Counted from the first letter of the stretch, positions 50,495 through 61,602 are shown. The stretch: 64,000 nt of DNA from Sphingomonas faeni (GCF_023195535.1 NZ_JALPNF010000006.1:62001-126000), one strand, 5' to 3'. The notes: generated by a model not told the origin, from the sequence alone. Translations and numbers: made by a program.

Positions 50495-51400
50495 TCATGC
50501 GGAGAAAAGCCGCCTGACGCTGGCCGGCGCACGCGCGAGCAGATCCTCCGCGAGTGCCGTGCCGAGATCGTCGTCGACCGTGCCCTCGATCGATCCCGCG
50601 ACGTCGCAAGACCCATCCTCGGCGATCAGCTCGGCGCGCAACGTCAGCGTCTCGCCTGCCAGCGACGCGAGCGCCGCGACCGGCGAATGGCAGTCCGCCC
50701 CCAGCCGCGCGAGCAGCGCGCGCTCGGTCAGCACGCACGCACTCGTATCATGGTGGTCGATCGCCGCGACGATCTCGCCCGCCGCGCTCCCCGCGAGCAC
50801 CTCGACGCCGACCGCACCCTGGGCTGGCGCGGGCAACATCACATCGGTCGGGATCGCATGCCCGTCGTCGCGCCCGAGCCGGTCGAGCCCGGCGGCAGCG
50901 AGCAAAGTCGCATCCATCTCGCCGCTCGCCACCCGGCCGAGCCGCGTGTCGACGTTGCCGCGGATCAGCACGATCTCCAGGTCGGGCCGAAGCCGGAGCA
51001 TCTGCGCGCGCCGCCGCGGCGAACTCGTGCCCACCACCGCGCCCGGCCGCAGGTCGGTGAGCGTCTCCGCCCCGATCAGCCGGTCGCGCACGTCGGCGCG
51101 TGGCAGCATCGCCGCGATCTTCAGCGTCGCGGGCCGGATCGTCTCGACGTCCTTCATCGAATGCACCGCGCAATCGATGTCGCCATCATGCAGCGCGCGA
51201 TCGAGTTCCTTGGTCCACAGCGCCTTGCCGCCGATCTCAGCGAGCGCACGATCCTGCACGCGGTCGCCGGTGGTGCGGATCACGACGATCTCGACCGCGT
51301 CGTCGGACCAGCCATGCGCCGCGCACAGTGCATCGCGCACCATGCCCGCCTGGGTGAGCGCCAGCGGCGAACCGCGCGTACCGAGCCGAAAACGAGTCAT
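50495..51400 (-). CDS. hemC: Hydroxymethylbilane synthase (porphobilinogen deaminase)
   Basis: A 301-aa enzyme that joins four porphobilinogens in tetrapyrrole synthesis. It has [25 protein letters not shown] loop (HSMKDVE), [20 protein letters not shown] and RGNVDTRL. The dipyrromethane-cofactor cysteine is in [11 protein letters not shown]. The start at 51400 (MTRFRLG) is preferred, with MARR at 51412 as alternative. It is divergent from tsaD by 61 bases and followed by hemD. Confidence 0.95.
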   Translation of the reverse strand: MTRFRLGTRGSPLALTQAGMVRDALCAAHGWSDDAVEIVVIRTTGDRVQDRALAEIGGKALWTKELDRALHDGDIDCAVHSMKDVETIRPATLKIAAMLPRADVRDRLIGAETLTDLRPGAVVGTSSPRRRAQMLRLRPDLEIVLIRGNVDTRLGRVASGEMDATLLAAAGLDRLGRDDGHAIPTDVMLPAPAQGAVGVEVLAGSAAGEIVAAIDHHDTSACVLTERALLARLGADCHSPVAALASLAGETLTLRAELIAEDGSCDVAGSIEGTVDDDLGTALAEDLLARAPASVRRLFSA

Positions 51401-51461
51401 CCTGCGCGCCATGCAGAAAGGGCGGGGCTTCGACAAGCTTCGCGCACCCATATACAGGTGT

Positions 51462-52490
51462 ATGATGATCATCCTCGGTATCGAATCCTCCTGCGACGAA
51501 ACCGCCGCCGCGCTCGTCACTGGCGACCGCCAGGTCCTCGCGCATCGGCTGTTGGGACAGGAGGCTGCACACGCCCCGTTCGGCGGCGTCGTCCCCGAAA
51601 TCGCCGCGCGCGCGCACGTGGAGGCGCTGGAGCCGCTGATCGTCGCGGCCTTGGCCGACGCGAAGCTGACGCTCGCCGACGTCGACGCGATCGCCGCGAC
51701 CGCCGGGCCGGGGCTGATCGGCGGCGTCATGGTCGGGCTGGTGACGGGCAAGGCGCTCGCGCACGCCGCAGGGAAGCCGCTGATTGCGGTCAACCACCTC
51801 GAAGGGCACGCGCTCTCGCCGCGGCTGTCCGATCCCGACCTGGAATTTCCGTACCTGCTGTTGCTGGTCTCCGGCGGCCATTGCCAGTTGCTGCTGGTCG
51901 AGGGCGTCGGCGCGTACCGGCGTTTGGCGACGACGATTGACGACGCGGCAGGCGAGGCTTTCGACAAGACCGCCAAGCTGCTCGGCCTCGGCTTCCCTGG
52001 CGGCCCTGCGGTCGAACGCGCCGCTGCGCTCGGCAATCCGAAGGCGGTCCCGCTGCCACGCCCGCTCAAAGGCTCGGCCGAACCGCATTTCTCGTTCGCC
52101 GGTCTGAAAAGCGCGGTCGCCCGGGTCGTCGGCCAATATTCGCCCGAGGACCTTGCCGCCTCGTTCCAGGCCGCGGTCGTCGACTGCCTGATCGACCGCA
52201 CGACCAAGGCGCTGCGGACGTCGCACGGCGCCACCGCGCTCGTCGTCGCTGGCGGAGTCGCGGCCAACACCGCGGTGCGCGGCGCATTGCAGGCTCTCGC
52301 CAGCGATCACGGCCTCCGCTTCGTTGCGCCACCTTTGTGGCTCTGCACCGACAACGCCGCGATGATCGGCTGGGCGGGCGCCGAGCGCTTCGCCGCCGGA
52401 CTCACCGACCCGCTCGACGTCGCCGCGCGCCCGCGCTGGCCGCTCGATCCCAACGCCGAAGCGGTGCGTGGTGCAGGGGTGAAGGCATGA
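51462..52490 (+). CDS. tsaD: TsaD, tRNA N6-threonylcarbamoyladenosine transferase
   Basis: A 342-aa metal-dependent enzyme of the ASKHA fold that makes t6A37 in tRNAs reading ANN codons, with TsaB and TsaE. It has [26 protein letters not shown], the metal site HLEGH (His 112 and 116), and [11 protein letters not shown]. The frame runs back to 50559, but that part is antisense to hemC. Starts at 51462 or 51465 are equivalent. It overlaps gpsA by four bases. Confidence 0.96.
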   Translation: MMIILGIESSCDETAAALVTGDRQVLAHRLLGQEAAHAPFGGVVPEIAARAHVEALEPLIVAALADAKLTLADVDAIAATAGPGLIGGVMVGLVTGKALAHAAGKPLIAVNHLEGHALSPRLSDPDLEFPYLLLLVSGGHCQLLLVEGVGAYRRLATTIDDAAGEAFDKTAKLLGLGFPGGPAVERAAALGNPKAVPLPRPLKGSAEPHFSFAGLKSAVARVVGQYSPEDLAASFQAAVVDCLIDRTTKALRTSHGATALVVAGGVAANTAVRGALQALASDHGLRFVAPPLWLCTDNAAMIGWAGAERFAAGLTDPLDVAARPRWPLDPNAEAVRGAGVKA

Positions 52491-53464
52491 AGATCGGCGT
52501 CATCGGCGGCGGCGCCTGGGGAACGGCACTCGCGCAGGTCGCGGCGCACGAAGGCCGCGACGTCGTCCTCTGGGCACGCGAAACCGCCGTCGTCGAATGC
52601 ATAAACGCACACCATGAGAACAGCCTTTTCCTGGCCGGCGTTGCGCTCTCCCCGACGATCCGCGCGACCGACGACCTCACCGCGCTTGCCGACATGGACG
52701 CGATCCTCGTCGTCGCGCCTGCGCAGCACGTCGGCAGCGTCCTTGCCGCCGCCCCGGTCGGCCGCATTCCCCTCGTCCTCTGCGCCAAGGGCATCGAAGC
52801 CGGCAGCAAGCGCCTCGTCGGCGAAGTTGCCCGCGCCGTCCACCCGGACGCGCCGATCGCCGTGCTCTCCGGCCCCACCTTCGCGCACGAAGTCGCCGCC
52901 GGATTGCCCACTGCGGTCACGCTCGCCTGCGAGGATGCCGACCTCGGCGAACGCCTCGCGACCCGTCTCGCCGCACGCCATTTTCGCACCTACGCCTCGA
53001 CCGACGTCGCCGGCGCGGAGATCGGCGGTGCGGTGAAGAACGTCCTCGCGATCGGTTGCGGCGTGGTCGAGGGCGCAGGGCTAGGCCAGAACGCCCGCGC
53101 GGCCCTGATCGCAAGAGGGTTCGCCGAAATGACGCGCTTCGGCCTCGCCCGAGGCGCGCGCGCGGAAACGCTCGCCGGGCTCTCTGGCCTAGGCGACCTA
53201 GTCCTGACCTGCTCCTCGACCAGCTCGCGCAATTTCTCGCTCGGCGTCGGTCTGGGGAGAGGCGACTCCGCCGCAACGCTGCTCGCCGACCGCCGCACGG
53301 TAGCAGAAGGCGCCTTCACCGCCCCCGTCCTCCGCGAAGCCGCCCGTGACGCCGGTGTAGACATGCCAATCACCGAAGCCGTCTGCCGCCTGTTGGACGG
53401 TGCCCCGGTAGGCGACGTAATCGGCGATCTGCTGGCGCGGCCGTTAAAGGGCGAGGCCGGCTAA
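52487..53464 (+). CDS. gpsA: Glycerol-3-phosphate dehydrogenase [NAD(P)+]
   Basis: A 325-aa cytosolic enzyme that makes sn-glycerol-3-phosphate for phospholipids. Rossmann motif [14 protein letters not shown] at 5-18, [22 protein letters not shown] and [13 protein letters not shown] with the catalytic Lys. The length is typical. It is translationally coupled to tsaD by ATGA. Palindromic repeats follow the stop. Confidence 0.96.
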   Translation: MKIGVIGGGAWGTALAQVAAHEGRDVVLWARETAVVECINAHHENSLFLAGVALSPTIRATDDLTALADMDAILVVAPAQHVGSVLAAAPVGRIPLVLCAKGIEAGSKRLVGEVARAVHPDAPIAVLSGPTFAHEVAAGLPTAVTLACEDADLGERLATRLAARHFRTYASTDVAGAEIGGAVKNVLAIGCGVVEGAGLGQNARAALIARGFAEMTRFGLARGARAETLAGLSGLGDLVLTCSSTSSRNFSLGVGLGRGDSAATLLADRRTVAEGAFTAPVLREAARDAGVDMPITEAVCRLLDGAPVGDVIGDLLARPLKGEAG

Positions 53465-53468
53465 AACT

Positions 53469-53522
53469 GTTTCCCCGCGAAGGCGGGGACCCAGACTGGG
53501 CTCCCGCCTTCGCGGGAGAACA
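53469..53522. repeat. Palindromic repeat, family C copy 3
   Basis: TTTCCCCGCGAAGGCGGGGA / CTCCCGCCTTCGCGGGAGAA with a CCCAGACTGGG centre. Confidence 0.9.
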
Positions 53523-53540
53523 AGGGGGGCTGACCTCGCG

Positions 53541-53664
53541 ATCCTTCCCCGCCAGGGGGGGTGGCACCGAAGGTGACGGAGGGGGAGGACACGGAACAGA
53601 CGTATCCCTTACCTCCCCCTCCGACTGGCAAGCGCCAGCCACCTCCCCCCGGCGGGGGAGGATT
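53541..53664. repeat. Composite palindromic repeat, family A copy 4
   Basis: Same order of arms as 5051-5176: CACCGAAGGTG arm first, CTGGCAAGCGCCAG arm second. It touches the asmA stop region. Confidence 0.9.
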
Positions 53665-53669
53665 GAGGG

Positions 53670-55529
53670 TCACCGCAACACCCGCGCCGCCAGCCCCGCA
53701 CAATCCGCATCCCCCGCGACCGGGCCCTGCTTCCCCGAAATCGCCCGCCCGATCGCCTTAAAGATATTCCCCACCGACTTCACCTCAGGCGGGATCGTCA
53801 CGGTCGGCCGCTCGATCGTCCCCGTCATGTACGCCGCCCCCGGCAACCGCAGCAGCGCATCGCGTTTCGGCGCGCCGGTCAGTCGAATATCCAACGTCTC
53901 CCCCGGGAACACCACGCTGCCGGCCCCGCGCAACTGGCTGGCCGTCGTATCGACGATCATCGGATCGACCCGCCCGCGCCCGCCCGTCACGTCCAGCTTC
54001 AGCACCACGCACCGCAGGCCCGCCCGCTCGCCATCCTTCGCCAGCAGCGCCCGCGCCGCATCGAACCCCAGCGCGGCGGCGATTCCCTGCGGCAACTGCC
54101 CGTCGCGCGCGACGAACCCGATCGTCCCGTTGGACCGCCCGACCGCCGCCCGGATCGTCTCGCCGGGTCCTTTCAGCCGCACCCGCGCGCTGACGTTCCC
54201 GCTGAAATCGCCGCCGCCGCCCGCGATATCCTGAACGCTGCTCCCGCGCAGCGTCAGGTCGAGATCGACCGTCGGCACTTTCCGGTCGCCGCGCTGGTCA
54301 ACCGTCACCTTGCCCGTGACGTTGCCATGCGGCAGTCGCGCGACCAGATCGCCGAGCGTCAGAAGTTGATGATCGATCGCCAGCGTGCCCTTTGCGGACA
54401 GGATCGGCGACTTGCCCTTGCCGCTGACGATCCGTCCGATCCGAAACCCCATCCGCGCATCGGTAGTGTCGATCTTGCCGATATCGATTCGCGTGTTGGG
54501 CACCAGCCGCGGCCCGATCCGGCGTTCCAGCGCGGCGCCCTCGGCCTTGCCCTCGTCCGACGCCAGATCGCCGAAATCGAACTGGCGCGACACGATGTCG
54601 CCGTCCACCTTGCTGCGCCCCGCCTGCTTGTCGACGGTCACGTGGCCCGCGAAATCAGACCGCCCGACCACGCCCTTCAGCTGCGTGATCGTCCATTTCG
54701 GCTGGTCGTGGCGGACATGCGCGCTGAACGACACCGGCTGCGTCCGGAACAGCCCCGCCTCGATCACCGCGTCGATCAGCTTCAGATCGGTCGCGCGTGC
54801 CGTGACGTCCAGCGTCATTGCATCGGTGTCGAGCGGCTTGTCCATGAGGCCCTTGGCGGTCACCGACAGCTTTTCGCCATCGATCGAGGCGGTGAACGGC
54901 CAGGGTTTGCCATGAAACTTCTCGACCGACGGCCCCGCGACGCCGATCCGCACCGCAGCGCCGCGGATCGTCCCACTCCCGTTCGCCCGGATCCCGTGGA
55001 CCGGATCCGACGCGAACCGCGCCTTGAAGAAGCGATCCTCCTTGTCGTCGCGATACTCGATCACGCTGTCGCTGATCGTCAGTCCGTCGAGATCGGTCGA
55101 ACTGCTCCCGCCTTTGGGCTTGCCGGGCCGCTCCCAATTCGTCCGCCCGTTCCTGTCGCGCACCATCACCAGATGCAGCCCGCGCGCCTTCACGTCGCGC
55201 GGCCCGAACGCGCCCTTCAACAAGGCGAGCCCGGAAAACGTCGCCTCGGCCTCGCGCAACTGCACGAAATCGCCTTTGCCGGCCCAGTCGGCCTGCGGAA
55301 TCCGCACGTTCGTGATCCGGATCGTCGGATTGAACCCGAACGCGTCGACCCGCTCGATCCCGCCGATCGTCACAGGGCGCCCGAACCGCGCGGTCAACTG
55401 CCGCTCGATCACGCCTTTCAGCGATCCCCACGGAAACGCGGCAAGCCCCACCAGCCCCAACACGAGCACGCTCGCGACAACGATGCCGGTGACTTTAACC
55501 CAGCGTTTCTCGAATAATCCCCTCATCAT
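53670..55529 (-). CDS. AsmA-family protein
   Basis: A 619-aa protein anchored by one N-terminal helix (GIVVASVLVLGLVGLAAFPW) with a long periplasmic beta-rich region. The AsmA opening LKGVIERQLTARFGRPVTIGG is followed by repeated beta segments and an AsmA C-terminal region with VFPGETLDIRLTGAPKRDALLRLPG (landmarks). AsmA-like proteins are thought to carry phospholipids between membranes. The C-terminus has a short Cys-containing tail (DADCAGLAARVLR). It is alone on its strand here. Confidence 0.9.
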   Translation of the reverse strand: MMRGLFEKRWVKVTGIVVASVLVLGLVGLAAFPWGSLKGVIERQLTARFGRPVTIGGIERVDAFGFNPTIRITNVRIPQADWAGKGDFVQLREAEATFSGLALLKGAFGPRDVKARGLHLVMVRDRNGRTNWERPGKPKGGSSSTDLDGLTISDSVIEYRDDKEDRFFKARFASDPVHGIRANGSGTIRGAAVRIGVAGPSVEKFHGKPWPFTASIDGEKLSVTAKGLMDKPLDTDAMTLDVTARATDLKLIDAVIEAGLFRTQPVSFSAHVRHDQPKWTITQLKGVVGRSDFAGHVTVDKQAGRSKVDGDIVSRQFDFGDLASDEGKAEGAALERRIGPRLVPNTRIDIGKIDTTDARMGFRIGRIVSGKGKSPILSAKGTLAIDHQLLTLGDLVARLPHGNVTGKVTVDQRGDRKVPTVDLDLTLRGSSVQDIAGGGGDFSGNVSARVRLKGPGETIRAAVGRSNGTIGFVARDGQLPQGIAAALGFDAARALLAKDGERAGLRCVVLKLDVTGGRGRVDPMIVDTTASQLRGAGSVVFPGETLDIRLTGAPKRDALLRLPGAAYMTGTIERPTVTIPPEVKSVGNIFKAIGRAISGKQGPVAGDADCAGLAARVLR

Positions 55530-55611
55530 AGCGGCGACGCGCCGCTGGGGAAATCGTTCCGCCTGCGTCAGGACCGCTGCCGCAGATTACATCCGTTCGC
55601 CCTAGCCATTG

Positions 55612-55720
55612 CACCACCCCGGCGGAGGCCGGAGCCCAATTGGGCAACGTCGCTAACGACGGACAGCGCTGCGTTACGACCACCTTTCCACTTGGGCCCC
55701 GGCCTCCGCCGGGGTGGTGA
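55612..55720. repeat. Palindromic repeat, family E copy 1
   Basis: CACCACCCCGGCGGAGGCCGG ... CCGGCCTCCGCCGGGGTGGTG as outer arms (read in parts), with GGAGCCCAATTGGG / CCACTTGGGCCCC inside. A second copy begins at 63911 and runs off the window. Confidence 0.85.
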
Positions 55721-55735
55721 GGTGGGTCGAGCGCC

Positions 55736-55894
55736 TCAGAAATCGATCGCCATGCCCTTCAGCTCCCAATCGCCATAGCGCGTAGGATCGCGCGGCTCGG
55801 GGTCCTTGTCGGGCACGATCGCCTCGGGCTTCGGCACCGGCGTATTCTTCGCGAGATATTCGGGTGGCTTAACGTGATCGGGGCGCTGGCCCAT
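55736..55894 (-). CDS. DUF1674 protein (succinate dehydrogenase assembly factor 4-like)
   Basis: A 52-aa protein. The C-terminal 20 residues hold the DUF1674/SDHAF4 signature (DPTRYGDWELKGMAIDF), and the rest is a Pro/Lys-rich arm. In mitochondria SDHAF4 binds flavinylated SdhA before complex assembly. The bacterial role is presumed similar. The start at 55894 (MGQRPDHVK) gives the usual family length. The frame is open to 55978 without conserved sequence. It is divergent from rsmB. Confidence 0.82.
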   Translation of the reverse strand: MGQRPDHVKPPEYLAKNTPVPKPEAIVPDKDPEPRDPTRYGDWELKGMAIDF

Positions 55895-56000
55895 CGCGGC
55901 TCTCCGGATTTGCGTGTTGGCGTCGTAACCGCCACATGGGCCCTGTCGCGCCGCTTTGCCACAACAGCCGCGAGACAAACCGAACGCGAAGGACCTTAAT

Positions 56001-57278
56001 ATGCCCGACTATACCCACGCCCCCGAGCCGCTTGGCGTCCCGACCCGCCGCGCCGCGCTCCGCCTGCTCGACGCCGTCCTGCGTCGCGGCGAGTCGCTCG
56101 AATCCGCACTGCCGGCCGCAACCCGCGCAATCCACGGTCCCGATCGCGGCCTCGCGCACGCGATCGCCGCGGAGACGCTGCGCCGTCTTCCCGATCTCGA
56201 CGCGATGATCGATTCGGTCACCAAGACCAACCTGCCCGACGACGCGAAGGCGCGGATGGCGCTGCGGATCGCGCTGGTCCAGGTGCTGATCCTCGGCACG
56301 CCGTCGCATGCCGCGATCTCGACCGTGCTGCCGTTGGTAGACGGCGGCCCGCGCAAACTGGTGCACGGCGTGTTCGGGACGCTGTTCCGCGCGAACATGC
56401 TGCTCCCCGAAGTGCCGACGCTGCCGGCCCCCGTCGAACTGCGCTGGGAGGCCGCATGGGGCGAGGAGATGGTCGACGCCGCCGGCCGCGCGATCGCGCA
56501 GGTGCCGCCGCTCGACCTCACGATCGCCGACCCGTCCGAGACCGAAGGCTGGCGCGAGAAGCTCGGCGGCGAAAGCTTCATGCCCGGGCATCTGCGCTTG
56601 GGCGACCATGATTCGGTCCCCGACATGGCCGGCTTCGGCGACGGCGCCTGGTGGGTGCAGGACATCGCCGCCTCGCTCCCCGCACGGTTGTTGGGGAAGG
56701 GAGAGGGTCACGTGCTCGATCTCTGCGCCGCGCCTGGCGGCAAGACGCTGCAACTCGCGAGCGCCGGCTGGACCGTCACCTCGGTCGACAATTCGCAGAG
56801 CCGGATCAAGCGCCTCCGCGAGAATCTCTACCGCACGCATCTGAAGGCCGAGGTCGTCAACGCCGACATCCTCGAATGGGCGCCGGCCGAGCCCGCCGAC
56901 GCGATCCTGATCGATGCGCCGTGCAGCGCAACCGGTATCTTCCGCCGCCATCCCGACGTCCTCCACCGCGTCCGCCCGTCGATCATCGCCGAGACCGCGG
57001 CGTTGCAGGCGCGGATTTTCGCCAGGGCGGCGGACTGGGTGAAGCCCGGTGGTACTTTGGTATACGCCACCTGCTCCCTGGAACCGTCCGAAGGCGAAGC
57101 GCAACTCGACGCATTCCTCGCCGCCCGCAGCGACTATTCGATCGCCCCGGTCGACCAGTCCGAACTCCCCGCCGGCATCACGCCAACAGAAACCGGCACC
57201 ATCCGCACGCTCCCCGGCATGCTAGCGGACCAAGGCGGCTGCGACGGCTTCTTCATCGCCCGCCTGAAGCGCGCCTAA
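56001..57278 (+). CDS. rsmB: RsmB-type rRNA cytosine-C5-methyltransferase
   Basis: A 425-aa protein. A NusB-like RNA-binding domain (about 10-135; PTRRAALRLLDAVLRRGESLESAL) is followed by a SAM domain (about 215-425) with VLDLCAAPGGKTLQLA, the catalytic Cys pair in DAPCSATGIFRRHPD and YATCSLEPSEGE. RsmB modifies C967 of 16S rRNA. The ATG at 56001 is preferred; an in-frame ATG at 55956 would overlap the upstream promoter region. Repeat A5 follows the stop directly. Confidence 0.94.
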   Translation: MPDYTHAPEPLGVPTRRAALRLLDAVLRRGESLESALPAATRAIHGPDRGLAHAIAAETLRRLPDLDAMIDSVTKTNLPDDAKARMALRIALVQVLILGTPSHAAISTVLPLVDGGPRKLVHGVFGTLFRANMLLPEVPTLPAPVELRWEAAWGEEMVDAAGRAIAQVPPLDLTIADPSETEGWREKLGGESFMPGHLRLGDHDSVPDMAGFGDGAWWVQDIAASLPARLLGKGEGHVLDLCAAPGGKTLQLASAGWTVTSVDNSQSRIKRLRENLYRTHLKAEVVNADILEWAPAEPADAILIDAPCSATGIFRRHPDVLHRVRPSIIAETAALQARIFARAADWVKPGGTLVYATCSLEPSEGEAQLDAFLAARSDYSIAPVDQSELPAGITPTETGTIRTLPGMLADQGGCDGFFIARLKRA

Positions 57279-57280
57279 GC

Positions 57281-57406
57281 GATCCTCCCCCGCAAGGGGG
57301 AGGTGGCTGGCCCTTGCCAGACGGAGGGGGAGGGGGCGACAACACAGCTTCCGTGTCCTCCCCCTCCGTCACCTGCGGTGCCACCTCCCCCTTGCGGGGG
57401 AGGATT
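57281..57406. repeat. Composite palindromic repeat, family A copy 5 (inverted orientation)
   Basis: CTGGCCCTTGCCAG arm first and CACCTGCGGTG arm second, as in the copy at 7014-7138. It begins two bases after the rsmB stop. Confidence 0.9.
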
Positions 57407-57448
57407 GAAAGACTTCGCACCAACCCAATCCCGCGCTAGGACAAATCC

Positions 57449-58105
57449 ATGCAACCCGTCCGCATCGCCCCCTCGATCCTCTCCGCCGACTTCGCCAAAC
57501 TCGGCGAGGAAGTCCGCGCCATCGACGCGGCCGGCGCCGACTGGATCCACATCGATGTGATGGACGGCCATTTCGTCCCCAACATCTCGTTCGGCCCCGC
57601 GGTCATGAAATCGGTCCGCGGCGTCACCACCAAGCCGTTCGACGTCCACCTGATGATCTCCCCCGTCGACGCGTATCTCGACGCGTTCGCGGAAGCGGGC
57701 GCCGACTGCATCACCGTGCACTACGAAGCCGGCCCGCACATCCACCGCTCGCTCCAGCACATCAAGGGCCTTGGAAAGCGCGCCGGAATCGTCATCTGTC
57801 CGGGCACCCCGGCGAAGATGCTCGACTACCTCATGGACATGGTCGACCTCGTCCTGGTGATGAGCGTCAACCCCGGCTTCGGCGGCCAGAGCTTCATCCC
57901 GAGCCAGCTCAAGAAGATTTCGGCGATCCGCACGATGATCGAGAAAAGCGGCCGCGCGATCGATCTCGAAGTCGATGGCGGCGTCGACGCCGAATGGGCC
58001 AAGCGCTGCATCGACGCCGGCGCCGACGCGCTGGTCGCCGGCACCTCGGTCTTCCGCGGCGGCCCCGACCACTACGCCGCCAACATCGCCGCGTTGCGGG
58101 GGTGA
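57449..58105 (+). CDS. rpe: Ribulose-phosphate 3-epimerase
   Basis: A 218-aa TIM-barrel enzyme interconverting ribulose-5-P and xylulose-5-P. It has [31 protein letters not shown] with metal-ligand residues, [13 protein letters not shown] and LEVDGGV. The length is typical. The stop overlaps the GTG start of the heparinase-like gene by four bases, so the two are one operon. Confidence 0.96.
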   Translation: MQPVRIAPSILSADFAKLGEEVRAIDAAGADWIHIDVMDGHFVPNISFGPAVMKSVRGVTTKPFDVHLMISPVDAYLDAFAEAGADCITVHYEAGPHIHRSLQHIKGLGKRAGIVICPGTPAKMLDYLMDMVDLVLVMSVNPGFGGQSFIPSQLKKISAIRTMIEKSGRAIDLEVDGGVDAEWAKRCIDAGADALVAGTSVFRGGPDHYAANIAALRG

Positions 58106-59838
58106 ACGAGCGCTCTGATCCCGTGACCGATCCCGCCCCCGACGGGATCGACGAAGGCCGCCGCCTGATCCGTCTCGGCGGCGACAAGGGGCTGTCGCTC
58201 GCCGATCGCCTCGCCGAGCGCTTCCACCGGCTGACATGGCGCACCCCGCTCCACACGCTCCGCCTCAAGGGGCGTTATCCGCTCAAGCTGATCGCGGTCC
58301 CCGAAGACCCGATCCTCGGCGACATCCCCCGTGGCACGATGCTGCTCGAAGGCGTCCTGTCGTTCCGCGGCGAGGCGCGCGATATCGAGACGCTCGATCT
58401 CGCCAAGCCGCTCCCCAAGCCGTTCGCCGAATACCTCCACAGTTTCGCGTGGCTGCGTGACCTGTCGACCGTCGCGACCCGTGCGCGCGGCGCACCGATC
58501 GCCGAATACCTCATGGGCCTCTGGCTGTCCGCGCATGCCGACACGCAGGGCGGGATCGCGTGGCGCCCGGACATGTGGGGTCGGCGCATCCTCGCCTGGA
58601 CCGCGCACGCACCGCTGATCCTGTCGTCGTCCGACCAGATCTACCGCTCCAAGGTCTTGAACGCGCTTGCGAAGGGCGCGCTCCACCTCGATCGCACCGC
58701 CGACAAGGCCCCGGCGGGCGCGCCGCGCATCGCTGCCTGGTGCGGAGTCGTCGCCGCCGGCCTGCTGATCCCCGGCGGCGAACCGCGCCAGGCGTTCGGC
58801 GAGGCCGGCCTCCTCCGCGCGCTCGGCACCGGCCTGTTCGACGATGACGGCTCGGTCTCGCGCAGCCCGGCGATGTTGCTCGACTCGATCCAGCTGCTGA
58901 CGTTGCTTCAGGAAAGCTACGCCGCCCGCAGCGCCGAACTCCCCGAGACGGTGGCGGTCACGCTCTCCCGCATGGTCGCGGCGTTGCTCGGCGTCGCGCA
59001 CGCCGATCGTGGCCTGTCGAGCTGGCAGGGCGGCGGCCCGGCCAGCGAAACGCAGGTCGCCGCGGTCATCGAAGCCAGTGGCGTCCGCACCCGCCCGCTC
59101 CGCCAGGCGCGCGACTGGGGCTATCAACGCCTCGCCGCCGGCACCGCCGTCCTGATCGTAGACGCGGCGCCGCCACCGATCGCCCGCCTCGTCGAAGGCG
59201 GCTGCGCCTCGACGCTCGCGTTCGAATTCTCGGACGGCCCGGCTCGGATCGTCGTCAATTGCGGCGGCGCGCGCGCGGGCATCGCCCAACTCCCGCCAGC
59301 GATGGTCGAGGGCCTGCGCTCGACGGCCGCGCACTCCACGCTGACGATCGCCGACAGCAATTCCACCGCGATCCACGCCGACGGCACGCTCGGCCGCGGC
59401 GTGGCGGAGGTCGAACTCAGCCGCCAGGAATCGGACGCTGCCAGCCGGATCGAGGCGAGCCACGACGGCTATGTCCGCCGCTGGGGTTTCCTCCACCGCC
59501 GCCAGCTGATGCTCACCGGCGACGGCCGCGAACTCCGCGGCGAGGACGCGCTGTTGCCGCAAGGCCGCAAGCGCCGCACAGGTTTGTCGTTGTTCGCGAT
59601 CCGCTTCCATCTCGGCGAAGGCGTCCAGGTCTCCCCCACGGCGGACGGCCTGGGCGCGATCCTACGCCTTCCCGGCGGTCCGCTTTGGCAGTTTCGTTGT
59701 CGCGGTGGCGCGCTGGTGGTCGAGGGCAGCGTCTGGATCGACGCCGACGGCCGCCCCGTTGCGACGCAGCAACTGATGATTACGGGTGAAGCGGCGGCCG
59801 GCGGCGCGAGTGTGAGCTGGGCATTGAAAAAGGCCTGA
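58102..59838 (+). CDS. Heparinase II/III family protein
   Basis: A 578-aa protein. The N-terminal half is alpha-helical, and the C-terminal half (from about 360) is the heparinase II/III-like beta domain: [44 protein letters not shown] (landmarks), RFHLGEGVQ. Homologues cleave acidic polysaccharides by beta-elimination. The substrate here is unknown and there is no clear signal peptide. The GTG at 58102 overlaps rpe, and a GTG at 58123 is possible. Confidence 0.88.
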   Translation: MNERSDPVTDPAPDGIDEGRRLIRLGGDKGLSLADRLAERFHRLTWRTPLHTLRLKGRYPLKLIAVPEDPILGDIPRGTMLLEGVLSFRGEARDIETLDLAKPLPKPFAEYLHSFAWLRDLSTVATRARGAPIAEYLMGLWLSAHADTQGGIAWRPDMWGRRILAWTAHAPLILSSSDQIYRSKVLNALAKGALHLDRTADKAPAGAPRIAAWCGVVAAGLLIPGGEPRQAFGEAGLLRALGTGLFDDDGSVSRSPAMLLDSIQLLTLLQESYAARSAELPETVAVTLSRMVAALLGVAHADRGLSSWQGGGPASETQVAAVIEASGVRTRPLRQARDWGYQRLAAGTAVLIVDAAPPPIARLVEGGCASTLAFEFSDGPARIVVNCGGARAGIAQLPPAMVEGLRSTAAHSTLTIADSNSTAIHADGTLGRGVAEVELSRQESDAASRIEASHDGYVRRWGFLHRRQLMLTGDGRELRGEDALLPQGRKRRTGLSLFAIRFHLGEGVQVSPTADGLGAILRLPGGPLWQFRCRGGALVVEGSVWIDADGRPVATQQLMITGEAAAGGASVSWALKKA

Positions 59839-59844
59839 AACTCT

Positions 59845-59967
59845 GATCCTCCCCTTGCAGGGGAGGTGGCTGGCGCTTGCCAGACGGAGGGGTGACACCC
59901 TCTCGATAGCGGATCACCCCTCCGTCAGCCCAAGCGGGCTGCCACCTCCCCTGAAAGGGGAGGATTA
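59845..59967. repeat. Composite palindromic repeat, family A copy 6 (variant)
   Basis: CTGGCGCTTGCCAG arm first. The second arm has CAGCCCAAGCGGGCTG instead of the CACCGAAGGTG type hairpin: a different sequence that keeps a hairpin at the same place. Confidence 0.85.
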
Positions 59968-60039
59968 GCGCCCCCCTGTTCCCCAACGTCAACCGACGCT
60001 AAGGGACCGCCGCACGGCGAACCCCGACGAAAGACCCTC

Positions 60040-61602
60040 ATGACCAGCATCCCGATCAAGCGCGCGCTCCTGTCCGTCTCCGACAAGACCGGGATCGTCG
60101 ATCTCGGCAAGGCGCTCGCGAGCCACGGCGTCGAACTCGTCTCCACCGGCGGCACCGCCGCAGCCCTCCGCGCCGCCGGCCTGGACGTCCGCGACGTCAG
60201 CGAACTCACCGGCTTCCCCGAAATGATGGACGGCCGTGTCAAGACGCTCCACCCGATGGTCCATGGCGGGCTCCTCGCAGTCCGCGACGACGCAGGCCAC
60301 GCCGCTTCGATGGCCGAGCACCAGATCGGCGCGATCGACCTCGTGATCGTCAACCTCTACCCGTTCGAAGCCACCGTCGCGAAGGGCGCGGACCGCGACA
60401 CCGTGATCGAGAACATCGACATCGGCGGCCCCAGCATGGTCCGCTCGGCGGCCAAGAACCATGCCTATGTCGCGATCGTCACCGACCCCGCCGACTATGC
60501 GCTCGTCTCGGGCGGCACGACCACTCTCGAAGACCGCAAGCGTCTCGCCGCGAAAGCCTTCGCCACCACCGCCGCCTATGATTCCGCGATTGCGACCTGG
60601 TTCGGCACCGTCGACCAGGCCGAGGAATTCCCCGCCACACTGCCGATCACGCTCCAGCGCGGCGACACGCTTCGCTACGGCGAGAACCCCCACCAGTCCG
60701 CCGCCTTCTACACCGCCACCGGCTCGGTCCGCGGCATCGGCCAAGCTCGCCAGCTCCAGGGCAAGGCGCTCAGCTACAACAACCTCAACGACGCCGACGC
60801 TGCATTGGGGCTCATCGCCGAATTCCGCGACGCCGAGCCTTCCGTCGTGATCGTCAAGCACGCCAACCCCTGCGGCGTCGCCACCGCGTCCACGCTCGCC
60901 GAAGCCTATGCCGCCGCGTTCGCCTGCGACACCGTGTCGGCGTTCGGCGGCATCATCGCCGTCAACCGTAAGCTCGACGCCGAGACCGCGCGCGCAATCA
61001 CCGGCATCTTCACCGAAGTCGTCGTCGCGCCCGACGCGGACGACGACGCGATGGCGCTGTTCGCCGCCAAGAAGAACCTCCGTTTGCTGCTCACCGGCGA
61101 GCTCCCCGATCCTGCGCGCACGGGGCTGACGGCGAAGTCGATCGCCGGGGGCTGGCTCGTCCAGGGACGCGACAACGGGACGCCGGGCGAGTTGACCGTC
61201 GTCACCAAGCGCCAGCCGACCGAGCAGGAGCTGATCGACTGCCGCTTCGCCTGGACCGTCGCCAAGCACACCAAGTCCAACGCGATCGTCTACGCCAAGG
61301 ACGGCAGCACCGCGGGCATCGGCGCGGGCCAGATGAACCGCCTCGAATCCGCGCGCATCGCCGCGTGGAAGGCGAAGGACGCCGCGGACAAGGCCGGCTG
61401 GTCCACCCCGCGCACGATCGGCTCGGCGGTCGCCTCCGACGCGTTCTTCCCGTTCGCCGACGGGTTGCTGGCGGCGGTCGAGGCTGGTGCCACGGCAGTG
61501 ATCCAGCCCGGCGGCTCGATCCGCGACGCCGACGTCATCGCGGCTGCGGACGAAGCTGGCCTCGCGATGGTCTTCACCGGCATGCGCCACTTCCGCCATT
61601 GA
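60040..61602 (+). CDS. purH: Bifunctional AICAR formyltransferase / IMP cyclohydrolase
   Basis: A 520-aa enzyme for the last two steps of IMP synthesis. The N-terminal MGS-like cyclohydrolase domain (1-150) starts [20 protein letters not shown] and includes [15 protein letters not shown]. The C-terminal formyltransferase has [13 protein letters not shown], the catalytic KHANPCGVA, and [10 protein letters not shown]. Length and domain order are typical. It is a single gene between two repeats. Confidence 0.97.
   Translation: MTSIPIKRALLSVSDKTGIVDLGKALASHGVELVSTGGTAAALRAAGLDVRDVSELTGFPEMMDGRVKTLHPMVHGGLLAVRDDAGHAASMAEHQIGAIDLVIVNLYPFEATVAKGADRDTVIENIDIGGPSMVRSAAKNHAYVAIVTDPADYALVSGGTTTLEDRKRLAAKAFATTAAYDSAIATWFGTVDQAEEFPATLPITLQRGDTLRYGENPHQSAAFYTATGSVRGIGQARQLQGKALSYNNLNDADAALGLIAEFRDAEPSVVIVKHANPCGVATASTLAEAYAAAFACDTVSAFGGIIAVNRKLDAETARAITGIFTEVVVAPDADDDAMALFAAKKNLRLLLTGELPDPARTGLTAKSIAGGWLVQGRDNGTPGELTVVTKRQPTEQELIDCRFAWTVAKHTKSNAIVYAKDGSTAGIGAGQMNRLESARIAAWKAKDAADKAGWSTPRTIGSAVASDAFFPFADGLLAAVEAGATAVIQPGGSIRDADVIAAADEAGLAMVFTGMRHFRH

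Noticed and set aside
3500..60000. CRISPR array from recurring GC-rich repeats
   Set aside because: The repeats are palindromic, dispersed singly over tens of kilobases and lack regular spacers. No cas genes.
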